Shown here: piece after piece, positions 1 to 5,521 of the stretch
Layout: each line of letters opens with the position of its first letter
Position numbering within the stretch: the first letter of the stretch is position 1
Assembly: GCA_028704195.1 (NCBI GenBank)
Contig: JAQVLL010000097.1
Location: 1-7,186 of the forward strand
Source: Smithellaceae bacterium
GTDB lineage: Bacteria > Desulfobacterota > Syntrophia > Syntrophales > Smithellaceae
Reading direction: 5' to 3'
Length of the DNA: 7,186 nucleotides
Made by a program: the position numbers and the translations under genes
Notes under the pieces: model-generated
Seen by the model: only the letters and a program-made list of their open reading frames with translations
The model's database searches: none
Told to the model about the DNA's origin: nothing

Positions 1-310
1 CCGACAGGATTCTCCGGATGCCCTGGGTAGCCCACAACAGCGCGGAAACCTCCTCAAGAGTCAGAGGAACGGCCGCATACTGACGAACGCTCTCGCGTAA
101 AGCAACTGCTTCGCTCACCGGCATTTTCGCCAGGCGCGCCAGCGCCCCGGCACCGTCGGGCAAATCAATGCGGACTGTCCCCGGCGGACAGTTTTTTTGC
201 GGCGACGGCACGGGAAGCCCCCTGCTCTGGGCGGTCTCAGAAAAGTCAATCCGCTGACGGATCGTGTCTTTTAAAAAGAATCTATTCACGTCATATCTGG
301 TCGAGGACAT
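1..310 (-). CDS. SagB/ThcOx-type nitroreductase family protein, N-terminal part (runs off left edge)
   Basis: Reading the minus strand from ATG at 310 gives 103 uninterrupted codons before the window ends, so the C-terminal part is missing. Residues 72-78 (RESVRQY) match the RxSxR-Y element with which nitroreductase-fold flavoenzymes hold the FMN phosphate. Residues 83-98 (LTLEEV..LLWATQGI) are the typical following helix of the SagB/ThcOx dehydrogenase branch. Residues 49-51 (DLP) fit the strand that opens that domain. Known members use FMN to oxidise substrates; SagB and ThcOx oxidise azolines in ribosomal peptide toxins, but many stand-alone relatives have unknown substrates. The start is supported by AGGG about 6 nt upstream and GGAG further up. 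The gene begins 30 bp after the hydrolase stop on the same strand, so the two are probably co-transcribed. Family call is fairly firm; substrate unknown. Confidence 0.75.
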   Translation of the reverse strand, partial: MSSTRYDVNRFFLKDTIRQRIDFSETAQSRGLPVPSPQKNCPPGTVRIDLPDGAGALARLAKMPVSEAVALRESVRQYAAVPLTLEEVSALLWATQGIRRILS

Positions 311-340
311 GCGCTACCCTTTAATCTCCGGCTGCCTGCT

Positions 341-1144
341 TCATGAACCTTTTTTATCGACTCTGACAAAATCGGTCATCTCCCGCCACAAGTCTACCCC
401 TGCGTAAAACGGCCAGTCATTATGGCCCGCTCCCTTAATAACCCACATTCGCTTTTTCCCTTGGGGCAGATTCTCGTACAAATGATGAGCGTGTTTGATC
501 GGGAGGATTTCGTCACGCTCGGCGCCGACCACGGATATATTTTTCTGAAACGATTGAAGATTGGAAATGCTGTCGTACTTATCCGTTAAAACCAGTTTCA
601 CCGGCAGAAAAGGAAACAGGGATTTAGCAACAGCCGCCAGCGTGTCCCAGGGAGTGATGAGGATTATGCCGGCAATGGGAACCTTTGTATGCCTGACAAC
701 GGCGGCCGCAACCCCGCAACCAAGCGATTCGCCCAGCAAATAAAGGGGATCCCCGTATTGCTCATGGGCGATGCGAACCGTTTCCAGGCCGTCGTCAACA
801 AATGACTTTTCTCCCACCCTGCCCGGCCGGTCCCCGTATTGCGGATATTCAGCCAAAACTACCCGGAACCCCAGTTCCGACAGAGGCTCCAGATAGAATC
901 CCCTGTCAAAAGCCGTACCGCCATTGCCGTGAAAAAGAACAATCGTGCCTCCGGGAGCCGGTTTATTGCCGGCGGAAACCAGCCCCCGGTAATCCGAGCC
1001 CTCCGACTGCCACAGCTCCATATTTTCAGAAGCCAGCATTTGGGCGGATGGCCGATCATCATTGGGAAAATAAAGAAATCTGTTTTGCATGTCGCAACCT
1101 CCGGAAAATATCGCCAGAACAAGAAAAAATAATATTTTTCTCAT
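341..1144 (-). CDS. Putative lipoprotein alpha/beta hydrolase (BEM46/YfhR-like serine hydrolase)
   Basis: The 267-residue protein has the alpha/beta-hydrolase signature set: oxyanion-loop HGNGG (72-76), nucleophile elbow GESLG with Ser140, Asp211 in GAERDEILP, and His241 in GAGHNDW, a complete Ser-Asp-His triad in the usual order. The segment RFLYFP after the N-terminus resembles the BEM46/YfhR group. I chose ATG at 1144 rather than ATG at 1219 because it gives a short export signal (MRK, then a hydrophobic run ILFFLVLAIF) ending in SGGC with Cys17. This reads as a lipobox, though Ser at -3 is atypical, and it suggests a lipid-anchored periplasmic enzyme. AGGAGAGG lies at 1160-1167, 15 nt from this ATG, longer than ideal. 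A possible promoter at 1221-1250 would place the transcript start downstream of 1219, which also favours the short form. Substrate is not predictable; an esterase or thioesterase is likely. It sits just upstream of the SagB-like gene. Confidence 0.8.
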   Translation of the reverse strand: MRKILFFLVLAIFSGGCDMQNRFLYFPNDDRPSAQMLASENMELWQSEGSDYRGLVSAGNKPAPGGTIVLFHGNGGTAFDRGFYLEPLSELGFRVVLAEYPQYGDRPGRVGEKSFVDDGLETVRIAHEQYGDPLYLLGESLGCGVAAAVVRHTKVPIAGIILITPWDTLAAVAKSLFPFLPVKLVLTDKYDSISNLQSFQKNISVVGAERDEILPIKHAHHLYENLPQGKKRMWVIKGAGHNDWPFYAGVDLWREMTDFVRVDKKGS

Positions 1145-1220
1145 AAACGCCGACGGAATCCTCTCCTGTGTTCGATCGTTTTGTAAAATGTTAACATATC
1201 TTTTTATTTTGTAAAGCATA

Positions 1221-1250
1221 ATAGTACAATAAAACTAAATAAATAGACAA
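1221..1250 (-). promoter_or_regulatory. Possible sigma-70 promoter for the hydrolase gene
   Basis: On the minus strand TTGTCT (1250-1245) and TACTAT (1226-1221) are separated by 18 bp, predicting a transcript start near 1214 and a leader of about 70 nt to ATG 1144. The region is very AT-rich, so chance matches are common and this remains tentative. Confidence 0.3.
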
Positions 1251-1327
1251 CTGATGAACATGGTTTTTCTAAGCGTGCCTCATCATTTTTATGGCATAAA
1301 ATTGATGTTTCGGTTAAGTACCTTCCC

Positions 1328-2179
1328 ATGAATACGAACTGGCTGCTGGTTAATACACCCGAAGCCGCAAAACGCGCCGCCGAACATTTGCGTCAGGCTT
1401 CAATATTAGGCATTGATACAGAATACGATTCCTTCAGATATTTCAGGGAAAAACTCTGTTTGATCCAAATATTCGCAACGCCCACCACCTATCTTATTGA
1501 TGTGATGGCCGAACTGGATTTATCATTTTTAGCCAGACCCTTTAAAAGTAAATCCGTTGTAAAAATTCTTCATGCCGCAGACAACGACATCCGTCTGCTT
1601 AAAAGAGACTATGGATTTGAATTTAAAAATATTTTTGACTCGCACCGGGCAGCCATGCTGCTGGGCTTTAGTCAGCTCTCTTTAGAAAAAATAATCAAAG
1701 AATTCCTTGGTGTGGAACTCAAAAAAAGCAAAAAAATGCAGCGTTCGCGATGGGATCATCGTCCATTGACCGATGAGCAGCTCGTGTACGCAGTCCAGGA
1801 CGTGACCCTCTTGCCCGCGCTTTACGATAAGCAGCGAATCAGCCTGCGCGAGAAAGGTCTGGAAAAAGCAGCAGAAGAGGCTTTTGCGAAAATTGCCTCT
1901 GCCAGCTGGCAGGAAAGAATATTTGACCGCCGTGGGTACTCGAAAATAAAAGGGTATTACTCTCTTGCACGCAATCAGAAAGAAATGATCAAAAAACTGT
2001 ATGCCTGGCGTTTTGAGCAGGCCAGAGCAGCCAACTGCGCAGTATTTATGTTTTTGCCGGATGACAAACTCGCAGAAATGGTGAGAAACAGGGACCATCT
2101 CCGGGAAATCCTGTCCCCTGAAAAATACCGGCGCTACGGCAGCGATCTAGAACGGATCCTTGACGGAAACGCCCTTTGA
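1328..2179 (+). CDS. rnd: Ribonuclease D (3'-5' exoribonuclease, DEDDy family, single HRDC domain)
   Basis: The 283-residue protein carries the DEDDy exonuclease motifs: Exo I with Asp30 and Glu32 (GIDTEYDSF), Exo II with Asp87 (LHAADNDIRLL), and Exo III with Tyr154 and Asp158 (YAVQDV). These residues bind two metal ions and remove nucleotides from RNA 3' ends; in E. coli RNase D matures tRNA 3' ends. Residues about 205-280 (from KIKGYYSLARNQ through the WRFEQAR and LPDDKLAEM helices) fit one HRDC domain. E. coli RNase D is about 375 residues with two such domains, so this is the short form common outside enterics. No convincing Shine-Dalgarno sequence precedes the ATG at 1328, and no alternative in-frame ATG was found just upstream. 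A strong terminator follows 39 bp after the stop. It converges on the nth-secG-tRNA unit. Confidence 0.9.
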   Translation: MNTNWLLVNTPEAAKRAAEHLRQASILGIDTEYDSFRYFREKLCLIQIFATPTTYLIDVMAELDLSFLARPFKSKSVVKILHAADNDIRLLKRDYGFEFKNIFDSHRAAMLLGFSQLSLEKIIKEFLGVELKKSKKMQRSRWDHRPLTDEQLVYAVQDVTLLPALYDKQRISLREKGLEKAAEEAFAKIASASWQERIFDRRGYSKIKGYYSLARNQKEMIKKLYAWRFEQARAANCAVFMFLPDDKLAEMVRNRDHLREILSPEKYRRYGSDLERILDGNAL

Positions 2180-2218
2180 ATTTTTAAACTTTATGATCAA
2201 ATGAACGCGAAATGAAAA

Positions 2219-2254
2219 GGGGGCTGACCTGTAATCTGGTTAACCCCCTTTTTT
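2219..2254. terminator. Rho-independent terminator between rnd and tRNA-Leu, probably bidirectional
   Basis: An 11-position stem pairs 2219-2229 (GGGGGCTGACC) with 2238-2248 (GGTTAACCCCC), with one C/A mismatch and one G/T wobble, around an 8-nt loop. Six T residues follow on the plus strand for rnd. On the minus strand the same stem ends in CCCCC followed by TTTT, so it can also end the secG/tRNA-Leu transcript 12 bp after the CCA end. Confidence 0.88.
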
Positions 2255-2259
2255 CTTAA

Positions 2260-2345
2260 TGGTGCCGAAGGCGGGACTTGAACCCACACGGACGTGATCC
2301 ACTACCCCCTCAAGATAGCGTGTCTACCAATTCCACCACTTCGGC
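2260..2345 (-). tRNA. tRNA-Leu, anticodon GAG, with encoded CCA end
   Basis: The minus strand folds as a class II tRNA of 86 nt. The acceptor stem GCCGAAG (2345-2339) pairs with CTTCGGC (2270-2264), then comes discriminator A at 2263 and encoded CCA at 2262-2260. The D-arm contains GGAATTGGTAGAC. The anticodon stem CTATC/GGTAG holds the loop TTGAGGG, giving anticodon GAG (2311-2309), which reads CUC and CUU leucine codons. A long variable arm and the T-arm GTGGG-TTCAAGT-CCCGC follow. The sequence closely resembles E. coli tRNA-Leu(GAG). It lies 85 bp downstream of secG with no obvious terminator between them, so processing from a secG transcript is likely. Confidence 0.97.
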
Positions 2346-2430
2346 AGCAGATTGAAACCCGATCCATTCCCCGCATTCCCGCTGATCGTCAAATCGACTT
2401 GCAAATTACGGAGATAGAAAAGAACAAATC

Positions 2431-2817
2431 TTATTTCGCTGCAGGTGCCGGTACAGCGGCAGGTGCCTGTGCCGCCCCGGGAGAAGGTGCCGGTGCTGCG
2501 GGTGCTGAGGGCAATGTTGCGGGTTTAGGCGCAACCGGAGCCGCCTGTCTTGAAACCGGCGCTGACACGTTATCCATCACACCCGACGGTTTTCTTGATG
2601 CCGTGTAGGTCAGTGTAAAGGAGGTGAGCATGAAAATGATCGCCACCGCCGCTGTCATCTTTCCCAGGAAAGTGCCCGCGCCGCCTGAACCGAAAACGGT
2701 CTGACTTGAACCTCCGAAAGCAGCACCCATGTTCGCGCCTTTGCCTGACTGAAGCAAGACGATTAAAATCAGGGTGATACAAACAACAATGTGCAATATG
2801 GTTAAAAATACCGTCAT
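2431..2817 (-). CDS. secG: SecG, protein-export translocase membrane subunit
   Basis: SecG assists the SecYEG channel and SecA during protein export across the inner membrane. The 128-residue product has two hydrophobic membrane segments (about residues 2-22 and 53-72). They flank the conserved SecG loop LLQSGKGANMGAAFGG (21-36) and the Gly-rich FGSGGAGTFLGKMT (42-55). Residues from about 89 to the end form an Ala/Pro-rich low-complexity tail; tails of this kind are frequent and variable in SecG. A good Shine-Dalgarno (AAAGGA, about 2826-2831 on the minus strand) lies 8 nt before ATG 2817. Upstream in the same direction are the 60-codon ORF and nth; downstream is tRNA-Leu(GAG). In many bacteria tpiA precedes secG; here it does not. 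Confidence 0.93.
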   Translation of the reverse strand: MTVFLTILHIVVCITLILIVLLQSGKGANMGAAFGGSSQTVFGSGGAGTFLGKMTAAVAIIFMLTSFTLTYTASRKPSGVMDNVSAPVSRQAAPVAPKPATLPSAPAAPAPSPGAAQAPAAVPAPAAK

Positions 2818-2869
2818 CTTTTACATCCTTTAAACTATGTAATTTCAAAAATTCATTATGATCTTTTGT

Positions 2870-3052
2870 TTACATACCATTAGCGGTCATTTTATTCAAC
2901 GCTTCTTTTACCGCCATGTCGGCCGTAAATTCATGAAAGATGCCCAATACATCTTCATGAATCAATTCAACTGCTTTCCTGCCGGTCATCCAAAAAACCG
3001 CGGCATCATAGCCAAATGATGAATAATCGTCAACTATTTTCTTTTTCTTCAT
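2870..3052 (-). CDS. Small hypothetical protein between nth and secG
   Basis: I do not recognise this 60-residue product. It starts with a basic cluster (MKKKK), has no clear membrane segment, and appears mostly helical with a mixed acidic and basic composition; there are no cysteines. Support for it being real: it lies on the strand of its neighbours, begins 10 bp after the nth stop, ends 52 bp before secG, and fills a gap that otherwise holds nothing. A stop codon lies two codons upstream, so ATG 3052 is the only sensible start. Against: no clear Shine-Dalgarno precedes it, so translation would depend on coupling to nth. Confidence 0.5.
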   Translation of the reverse strand: MKKKKIVDDYSSFGYDAAVFWMTGRKAVELIHEDVLGIFHEFTADMAVKEALNKMTANGM

Positions 3053-3062
3053 GTCTTAAGGA

Positions 3063-3719
3063 TTATCGGCTTACCGTCACACCTGTACGATCACAGTACT
3101 TGCTAATCGGGCAGGTGCTGCAGACAGGCGAAACAGGCTTGCATGTTTTACGGCCAAAGAAAACCAGCAGGGTATTGTAAAGGATCCAGTACCTGCGGGG
3201 AAGTTTATCGCGCAGGGCCATTTCCGTTTCATCCGGCGTTTTCGTTTTAACGTAACCCAGGCGGTTGGAGATGCGGTGAACATGCGTGTCCACGCAGATG
3301 CCTTCTTTACCGTAAGCCATCGTAATGACCAGGTTGGCTGTCTTGCGGCCGACACCCTTTATGCTCAGCAATTCATCCAGGTTGTCCGGCACCTTCGAAT
3401 CAAACCGGCCAATCAGCTCGCGACAGACATGATGGATGGTTTCGGCCTTGTTTCTGTAAAAACCGACAGGATAGATGGCCCTGGCGATTTTGTCCCTGGG
3501 AACCTTCAGCATTTCTTCGGGGGTAGATGCCAGCGCAAGAAGCCTTTCCGTCGCGAGGGCTGTCACTTCATCTTTTGTTCTCAGACTGAGCAGCGTGGAC
3601 ATCAAAATAACAAATGAATCTCGTTCACTCTCCGCCAGGTGCGACACAATAGGCATTTCTCCCACATCGAGTTCTTTTTTTAGAATTTTTATAATCGGAT
3701 GAATATGAGTATTTTCCAT
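3063..3719 (-). CDS. nth: Endonuclease III (DNA glycosylase/AP lyase) with [4Fe-4S] cluster
   Basis: This base-excision repair enzyme removes oxidised pyrimidines from DNA and nicks the abasic site. The 218-residue length is normal for the family. The helix-hairpin-helix is at about 117-135 (LLSIKGVGRKTANLV), with catalytic Lys126. The catalytic aspartate is Asp144 in VDTHVHRI. The C-terminal iron-sulfur motif is complete as C-x6-C-x2-C-x5-C (Cys193, Cys200, Cys203, Cys209). Where E. coli Nth has LLSAQATD, this protein has LLSLRTKD (43-50), so the family glutamine is replaced, although the fold and active-site pair are intact. The stretch IYPVGFYRNKAETI resembles the archaeal and eukaryotic-type branch more than E. 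coli. The Shine-Dalgarno is weak: AGGGG lies more than 15 nt before ATG 3719. It is divergent from korD and heads the unit running to secG. Confidence 0.93.
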   Translation of the reverse strand: MENTHIHPIIKILKKELDVGEMPIVSHLAESERDSFVILMSTLLSLRTKDEVTALATERLLALASTPEEMLKVPRDKIARAIYPVGFYRNKAETIHHVCRELIGRFDSKVPDNLDELLSIKGVGRKTANLVITMAYGKEGICVDTHVHRISNRLGYVKTKTPDETEMALRDKLPRRYWILYNTLLVFFGRKTCKPVSPVCSTCPISKYCDRTGVTVSR

Positions 3720-3883
3720 TTATTTCGTTTGATTTCACCCCTGCCTTTACGCCTTAATTCCTGTTATCTAGTATGCACCCAAAGGAAAAGCAAGCCTTTA
3801 TCAGAAAACCCGTATTTGCCCCAGTGCAGCATGGGTCTTCAAAATCATTGAGAAATGAATATGTTAAACAGGATTGTTTTTAC

Positions 3884-3912
3884 TTGACAGCGCCTGCTTA
3901 TTTTTATAATTT
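3884..3912 (+). promoter_or_regulatory. Near-consensus sigma-70 promoter for korDABC
   Basis: A perfect -35 box TTGACA (3884-3889) is followed by TATAAT (3905-3910) at 15 bp, or by the overlapping TAATTT (3907-3912) at the preferred 17 bp. Either predicts a transcript start near 3917-3919 and a leader of about 140 nt before korD. The -10 box overlaps the left arm of the palindrome at 3908-4027. Confidence 0.65.
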
Positions 3913-4027
3913 CACAAGGCAACTTTGCGCGCATTTGATGGAATTTGGCACTTCAGGGAAGCGTTTCCTGTACAAATCCCCGATATTCAAGCAAATCAAT
4001 CCATCCGGCAAGTCGCCTTGTGTAATT
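3908..4027 (+). repeat. 120-bp imperfect palindrome / structured korD leader
   Basis: The outer arms 3908-3925 and 4010-4027 pair at 16 of 18 positions; the core is CACAAGGC against GCCTTGTG. Inside, GATGGA (3937-3942) pairs with TCCATC (4000-4005). AATTTG (ATTTG at 3943-3947) then pairs with CAAAT (3992-3996), leaving a 3-nt bulge. At the tip, CAGGGAA (3954-3960) pairs with TTTCCTG (3964-3970) around a GCG loop. Three nested stems make a single elongated hairpin that ends 10 bp before the AGGGG ahead of korD. It matches no riboswitch family I can recall. It may be a cis-acting RNA or a miniature palindromic element. Confidence 0.6.
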
Positions 4028-4050
4028 CAATTATACAGGGGAATTGTGTT
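4024..4050 (+). promoter_or_regulatory. Possible small hairpin presenting the korD ribosome-binding site
   Basis: CAATT (4028-4032) can pair with AATTG (4042-4046), extended by AA/TT and a T-G wobble outside one mismatch. This leaves ATACAGGGG in the loop. AGGGG (4037-4041) is the only Shine-Dalgarno-like sequence before ATG 4057 and is 15 nt away. Bases 4024-4027 are shared with the outer stem of the larger palindrome, so the two pairings compete. The structure is short and speculative. Confidence 0.3.
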
Positions 4051-4056
4051 AAATCC

Positions 4057-4341
4057 ATGCAGAAAACAAAGAAGTACCAAATCAATCCCCAGGATGAAAA
4101 TGGATCCCTGAAAAAAAGGCAGGGACAGGTCATTGTGATTGAAGACCGCTGTAAGGGCTGCGGCTTTTGCATTGCAAACTGCCCCCGCCAGGTTTTGCGG
4201 GTTTCTTCCGTTTTTAACAAAAAAGGCTATCACCCCCCCGAAGTCAATGACGCCTCAAGATGCGTGAATTGTCATTTCTGTGAAATTCTCTGCCCCGAGT
4301 TTGCCATTTATACGATTGAATACGACGACTTCAATGAATGA
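4057..4341 (+). CDS. korD: 2-oxoacid:ferredoxin oxidoreductase delta subunit (two-[4Fe-4S] ferredoxin)
   Basis: The 94-residue protein has two C-x2-C-x2-C-x3-C-P motifs. The first is CKGCGFCIANCP from about residue 32, the second CVNCHFCEILCP from about residue 70. Each binds one [4Fe-4S] cluster together with the fourth cysteine of the other motif, as in bacterial 2[4Fe-4S] ferredoxins. In Kor/Vor complexes this subunit carries electrons from the catalytic beta subunit to soluble ferredoxin. ATG 4057 is chosen because the longer frame, open from a TTG at 3925, runs back through the palindrome and has no ferredoxin character. The Shine-Dalgarno AGGGG is 15 nt away, which is long. The gene is first in korDABC and ends 19 bp before korA. 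Family is firm; kor versus vor naming is not. Confidence 0.88.
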   Translation: MQKTKKYQINPQDENGSLKKRQGQVIVIEDRCKGCGFCIANCPRQVLRVSSVFNKKGYHPPEVNDASRCVNCHFCEILCPEFAIYTIEYDDFNE

Positions 4342-4346
4342 AGTTT

Positions 4347-4363
4347 AAAGGAGATTGGTTTTG
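4347..4363 (+). promoter_or_regulatory. korA ribosome-binding site and TTG start
   Basis: AAAGGAG (4347-4353) is the strongest Shine-Dalgarno in the Kor unit. TTG at 4361 lies 7 nt after it, the ideal distance. The in-frame TTG at 4355 lies 1 nt away, too close, and ATG 4397 has no comparable site. This decides the korA start. Confidence 0.75.
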
Positions 4364-5521
4364 GTTGCAAAAGAAGTACTGACGGGAACACACTTCATGA
4401 ACGGCGATGAGGCCTGCTGCGAGGGAGCTCTGGCGGCCGGATGCCGTTTTTTTGCTGGATACCCGATTACGCCGGCAACGGAAATTGCCGAATCCATGTC
4501 GCGGCGCCTGCCCCAACTGGGGGGAATTTTCATTCAGATGGAAGATGAAATCGCTTCCATGGCAGCAATCCTCGGCGCCAGCTGGGGCGGGGTTAAATCC
4601 ATGACCAGCACTTCGGGGCCGGGCTTCTCTCTCATGATGGAAAACATCGGACTGGGAATCTGCACGGAAACCCCCTGCGTGGTCTGCAATGTCCAGCGGG
4701 CCGGTCCCAGCACCGGGCTGCCCACCTCAGTGGGTCAGGGAGATGTGATGCAGGCACGATGGGGATCACACGGCCACTATGAAATAATCGCTCTTTGTCC
4801 GGCAAGCCCTCAACAAATGTTCGATATGACCATCCGCGCATTTAACCTCAGCGAATACTACCGTATTCCCGTATTGATCCTTGCTGATGAAGTCATCGGG
4901 CACATGAATGAACGGGTAATTATTCCCCGTGAAGATGAAATTAAAATCATCAACCGGCGGAAGCCTTCCGTTTCCCGTGAAGATTATCTCCCCTATGAAG
5001 CCGATGCCGACGGAATCGCGCCGATGGCCAACTGCGGCGACGGTTACCGGATTCATGTGACAGGCCTTACCCATGATGACCGCGGCTATCCGGCAATGAA
5101 CGCGGCAGCCCAGGAACAAATGATTTCCCGGCTGGTCAATAAAATCCGCAACAATCGCGAAAAAATCATCAGTACAAAAAATTGGTATCTGGACGACGCC
5201 GAGATTTTTGTGGTGTCCTACGGTATCAGCGCCCGCTCAGCCATGCAGGCTGTACGCAACGCGAGGAATGAAGGCATCAAGGCGGGACTGATCACACTGG
5301 AAACCATCTGGCCGTTTCCCGAAGAACTAATCCGCAGCGTCGCGGGCAGGGCAAAAGCCATGATGATGGTGGAGATCAACGGCGGTCAAATGGTTCTGGA
5401 ACTTGAACGCTGCGCCTGCGGCGCCTGTCCGGTGAGCCTGGTTTCCAATTTCGGCGGGGCAATCATCCACCCCAATTTGATTCTTAATGCCATCTCGAAG
5501 GCGGCAAAAGGTAAAATATGA
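4361..5521 (+). CDS. korA: 2-oxoacid:ferredoxin oxidoreductase alpha subunit
   Basis: This subunit supplies the TPP pyrimidine-binding side and the substrate pocket of a 2-oxoacid:ferredoxin oxidoreductase. Starting from TTG 4361 it is 386 residues, normal for KorA/VorB. It has the signature GYPITP (33-38) whose Thr and Pro line the active site, MEDEIASM (60-67), KSMTSTSGPGFSLM (79-92) and QRAGPSTGLPT (112-122). A C-terminal domain follows from about 280 (FVVSYGISARSA, then VEINGGQMVLELE). The NGGQMVLELE style resembles proteins labelled VorB, so a branched-chain 2-oxoacid substrate is possible besides 2-oxoglutarate. An unusual C-x-C-x2-C (Cys351, Cys353, Cys356) lies near the C-terminus. 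The stop overlaps the korB start in ATGA, indicating translational coupling. Confidence 0.9.
   Translation: MVAKEVLTGTHFMNGDEACCEGALAAGCRFFAGYPITPATEIAESMSRRLPQLGGIFIQMEDEIASMAAILGASWGGVKSMTSTSGPGFSLMMENIGLGICTETPCVVCNVQRAGPSTGLPTSVGQGDVMQARWGSHGHYEIIALCPASPQQMFDMTIRAFNLSEYYRIPVLILADEVIGHMNERVIIPREDEIKIINRRKPSVSREDYLPYEADADGIAPMANCGDGYRIHVTGLTHDDRGYPAMNAAAQEQMISRLVNKIRNNREKIISTKNWYLDDAEIFVVSYGISARSAMQAVRNARNEGIKAGLITLETIWPFPEELIRSVAGRAKAMMMVEINGGQMVLELERCACGACPVSLVSNFGGAIIHPNLILNAISKAAKGKI

Larger units (their letters stand above)
3720..4056. other. Divergent intergenic control region between nth and korD
   Basis: This 337-bp stretch holds no convincing gene. A 112-codon frame crosses it but has no family resemblance and runs through the promoter. 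From 3720 to about 3880 I see only low-GC sequence that must include the nth promoter; a weak minus-strand candidate (TTGCTT, 17 bp, TAGATA) lies around 3768-3798. The right half contains the korD promoter and a 120-bp palindrome, listed separately. Confidence 0.6.

Noticed and set aside
802..1146. Plus-strand frames inside the hydrolase gene
   Set aside because: They are antisense shadows of a gene with a complete catalytic triad.
2346..2430. Terminator between secG and tRNA-Leu
   Set aside because: No stable stem followed by a T-run is visible on the minus strand in this gap.
2294..2608. Plus-strand frame of 104 codons over tRNA-Leu and the secG tail
   Set aside because: It starts inside the tRNA and its Gly/Ala-rich part is the reverse of the low-complexity secG tail.
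3913..4022. TPP or c-di-GMP-I riboswitch in the korD leader
   Set aside because: The TPP core (CUGAGA and the second conserved arm) is absent. Beyond a superficial CACAAGGCAA resemblance, the conserved c-di-GMP-I elements are not found.
3908..4027. Integron attC site as explanation of the 120-bp palindrome
   Set aside because: Size and bulged hairpin are suggestive, but the arms lack the GTTRRRY and RYYYAAC core boxes, and no integrase or cassette structure is nearby.
3773..4111. Plus-strand frame of 112 codons upstream of korD
   Set aside because: It crosses the korD promoter and palindrome, overlaps korD in another frame, and has no family resemblance or ribosome site.
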